A stretch of 64,000 nt of DNA. Source: DATMAM01 sp035559995 (GTDB lineage: Bacteria; Desulfobacterota; Binatia; UBA9968). Made by a program: the position numbers and the translations under genes. The DNA lies in contig DATMAM010000051.1 of NCBI GenBank assembly GCA_035559995.1, positions 1-64,000 on the forward strand, written 5' to 3'. The notes under the pieces were generated by a model, which ran no database searches, was not told the origin of the DNA, and worked only from the letters and a program-made list of their open reading frames with translations. Shown here piece by piece: positions 62,199-64,000 of the stretch. The first letter of the stretch is position 1. Every line of letters begins with the position of its first letter.

Positions 62199-63296
62199 TC
62201 ACTCAATCGCCGATTCCGTCGCCGGGTCGAACAGATGAATCTTATCCATGTCCAGCCAGAGACGAAGGCGGCTTCCCGCTCGCGGGTAGTTCTCCGGATC
62301 GCAGAGCACAACCATTTCCTGCCCGCCGGTGCGCACGTGGACGGCCGTTTGCGCGCCGAGAGGCTCGGCGAGTTCCACGCTGCCATCGACGGGCTGATAA
62401 TTCGGTCCAGGGCACTCAGCGGACGCGACGACGTGTTCCGGCCGGATGCCGAGGACAAGATCGCGCTCGAGCCAGCGCGCGCTGGCTGACGATCGCTTCT
62501 CCGGCAGCGTCAAATCCGTCCCGTCCGCCTCGAGTCGAACCGCCGAGCCGTTTCGTGCCAAGCGGACGCGCAGGAAGTTCATCGGCGGGGCGCCAATAAA
62601 ACCCGCGACAAAGAGGTTCCGCGGCCTGCGGTAAATTTCCTGCGGCGGGCCCTCTTGCAAGACCACGCCCCTGTTCATCACCACCATGCGGTCGGCCAGG
62701 GTCATCGCCTCGACCTGATCGTGCGTTACATAGATGACCGTGGTCTTCACCCGCTCGTGCAGCTGCTTGATCTCCGCCCGCATCCGCACCCTCAGCTTGG
62801 CGTCGAGGTTACTGAGCGGCTCATCGAAAAGAAACACCTCCGGCTTGCGCACGATGGCCCGCCCCATCGCCACCCGCTGGCGCTCGCCGCCCGAGAGCTG
62901 CGCGGGCTTGCGCTCAAGCAGCTCTTCGATGCGCAGCATTTCTGCCGCCTCGCGCACGCGCGCCGCGATGGCGTCTTTTGCGAGCTTGCGCAGCTCCAGG
63001 CCGATCGCCATGTTTTTGTAAACCGTCATATGGGGATACAGGGCGTAGTTTTGAAACACCATGGCGACGTTTCGGTCCTTGGGCGGGATATCGTTGACAA
63101 GCCGCTCGCCGATGACGATCTCACCGCTCGACGGCTGCTCGAGTCCGGCAACCATCCTGAGGACGGTTGTCTTGCCGCAGCCCGACGGGCCGACGAGGAC
63201 GACAAACTCGCGGTCCTTTACCTCCAGGGTTACGCGGTCAACCGCGGTTTTGCCGCCAAAGCGCTTCGTGATGTTCTTGAGACAAACGCGTGCCAT
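62199..63296 (-). CDS. ABC transporter ATPase, MalK/UgpC type
   Basis: 365 aa. Walker A VGPSGCGKTT (Lys42), Q-loop VFQNYALYPHMTVYKNMAIGLE, signature LSGGERQRVAMGRA, Walker B VFLFDEPLSNLDA, His in YVTHDQVEAMTL, then a C-terminal TOBE/MalK regulatory domain (IRPEHVV, SVELAEPLGAQTAVHVRTGG). This belongs to the carbohydrate/polyol importer ATPases that serve several permeases. No permease or binding protein is next to it in the window. ATG 63296 (MARVCLKNITKRFGG); a longer frame to 63683 overlaps the neighbouring promoter region. Confidence 0.95.
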   Translation of the reverse strand: MARVCLKNITKRFGGKTAVDRVTLEVKDREFVVLVGPSGCGKTTVLRMVAGLEQPSSGEIVIGERLVNDIPPKDRNVAMVFQNYALYPHMTVYKNMAIGLELRKLAKDAIAARVREAAEMLRIEELLERKPAQLSGGERQRVAMGRAIVRKPEVFLFDEPLSNLDAKLRVRMRAEIKQLHERVKTTVIYVTHDQVEAMTLADRMVVMNRGVVLQEGPPQEIYRRPRNLFVAGFIGAPPMNFLRVRLARNGSAVRLEADGTDLTLPEKRSSASARWLERDLVLGIRPEHVVASAECPGPNYQPVDGSVELAEPLGAQTAVHVRTGGQEMVVLCDPENYPRAGSRLRLWLDMDKIHLFDPATESAIE

Positions 63297-63482
63297 CGCT
63301 CTTTCGGATAGCATTAGAGGCGTAACGCCGCCGGTGTCAAGCTCACGCCGCTTTGCGGTCCGCGCCGAGCTCGATGCGGCCTTCCATTTGCGCGCCCAGA
63401 ATGCTAGACGTATACGCGTGCTCGCTCTGAGCCTCGCTCGCCGGTTGATTCCAGCGCCTCCTAAGCGGCTTGTCCAAAGCCT

Positions 63483-64000
63483 ATGAAATACTTGGCCATT
63501 TGCGAGGACGACCTGCTCTTTCAGTTCATGGGGAGAGCCGCGACGCGCCCGCGGGAGGTCCTGTTTTTGGTACAGACCCAGGACGTTTCGCGAAGGATCC
63601 GAAGACGGGGCGGCAGCAGCCGCTGGGGCGACTTCGAGTCGCCCGAGACCTACGAGAAGGCGCGCCTCGAGACGGTCCATCAAGCGATCCTTTTCCTGCG
63701 CGACTCGCAGTTGCGGAGCCGCGTGTACTCGATGCTCAGAACCCGTCGCCCGGATCTTCCCATCCTTTCGCTTTCCCCCGACAGCCGAAGCCCGGAGATG
63801 AAGCGGGACCCCCTTTTACGGACCATCCCTCTGGAAGATATCTTTAAGGAGTTTTGCGCGCCGCAGCTGCTCGACGTGCTAAACCAGCAGCGGGTGGAAA
63901 AGATCCGCTCGCTGTTTCGCGAAAAGGACAAAATTCACATCTTGCTGCAGCACGATCCCGACCCCGACGCCATCGGCAGCGCGCTCGCCTTGCGCGAGCT
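63483..64000 (+). CDS. DHH-family phosphoesterase, N-terminal part (runs off window)
   Basis: Open frame from ATG 63483 with no stop before base 64000 (at least 172 codons). The N-terminal part (MKYLAICEDDLLFQFMGRAATRPREVLFLVQ) is followed at residues about 155-170 by ILLQHDPDPDAIGSALALRE, the DHH-superfamily metal motif in the NrnA/oligoribonuclease-like arrangement (HDxDxDAxGS). DHH proteins of this type degrade short RNA or cyclic dinucleotide products. An N-terminal extra region of about 150 residues before the DHH domain is not recognised, possibly regulatory. Divergent from the ABC ATPase gene, 186 bp away. Confidence 0.82.
   Translation, partial: MKYLAICEDDLLFQFMGRAATRPREVLFLVQTQDVSRRIRRRGGSSRWGDFESPETYEKARLETVHQAILFLRDSQLRSRVYSMLRTRRPDLPILSLSPDSRSPEMKRDPLLRTIPLEDIFKEFCAPQLLDVLNQQRVEKIRSLFREKDKIHILLQHDPDPDAIGSALALRE

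Overview
This is a GC-rich, gene-dense bacterial window with about 60 protein-coding genes, no rRNA or tRNA that I can recognise, no CRISPR array and no transposase. A fused PutA, outer-membrane-style solute receptors and a c-type cytochrome-like secreted protein point to a Gram-negative. The complete coenzyme F420 pathway, together with many receptor proteins lacking transport partners and many ACMSD-type amidohydrolases, is a mix I associate with uncultured soil or subsurface lineages (Binatota, Tectomicrobia, Rokubacteria or deltaproteobacteria-like genomes). That taxonomic guess is inference only.

Layout. 1-6.6 kb: housekeeping genes tadA (partial), clpB, a single-domain KaiC-like ATPase, hisC, a CorC/HlyC-type membrane protein and an FmdB zinc ribbon. 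6.7-14.7 kb: recD2 followed by a tight co-directional F420 operon, cofG-cofH-cofD-cofC-cofE-npdG, then a cupin. Together these make FO, attach the phospho-linker and glutamates, and exchange electrons with NADP. 14.7-19.8 kb: a Nudix gene and the bifunctional putA, divergent from a family III CoA-transferase. 19.8-32.3 kb: RidA, PBP2-fold proteins, GNAT, Nudix, DUF2459, a class A penicillin-binding protein, two amidohydrolases, and TAXI and TctC/Bug receptors. 32.3-46.3 kb: a radical SAM/O-methyltransferase pair, RidA, aldo-keto reductase, CPBP protease, an arylmalonate-decarboxylase-like protein, GST, an LLM oxidoreductase (a possible F420 user), alpha/beta hydrolase, extradiol dioxygenase, ABM monooxygenase, MmgE/PrpD, a lipoprotein and a rhomboid protease.

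46.4-58.4 kb is mostly minus-strand catabolic genes: an FlK-like thioesterase, two tandem amidohydrolases, a Bug receptor, a DegT aminotransferase, a secreted haem-c/beta-propeller protein, a ModA-like protein, a cysteine-less racemase-fold protein and two further Bug receptors. A broken locus in this stretch joins the 5' end of an amidohydrolase gene to the 3' half of a solute-binding protein gene. 58.4-64 kb: an exported methyltransferase-like protein, a small membrane protein, a class IV aminotransferase, an SH3-domain protein, an ornithine cyclodeaminase-like protein, a MalK-type ATPase, and the start of a DHH phosphoesterase that runs off the window.

The most interesting items are: the radical SAM protein with an unusual Cx8CxxC cluster motif paired with a methyltransferase; two racemase/decarboxylase-fold proteins that have both lost the catalytic cysteines; PBP2-fold proteins without export signals; the chimeric pseudogene junction; a 28-bp perfect palindrome inside a 54-bp dyad; and a structured leader upstream of a dihydroxyphthalate-decarboxylase-like gene.
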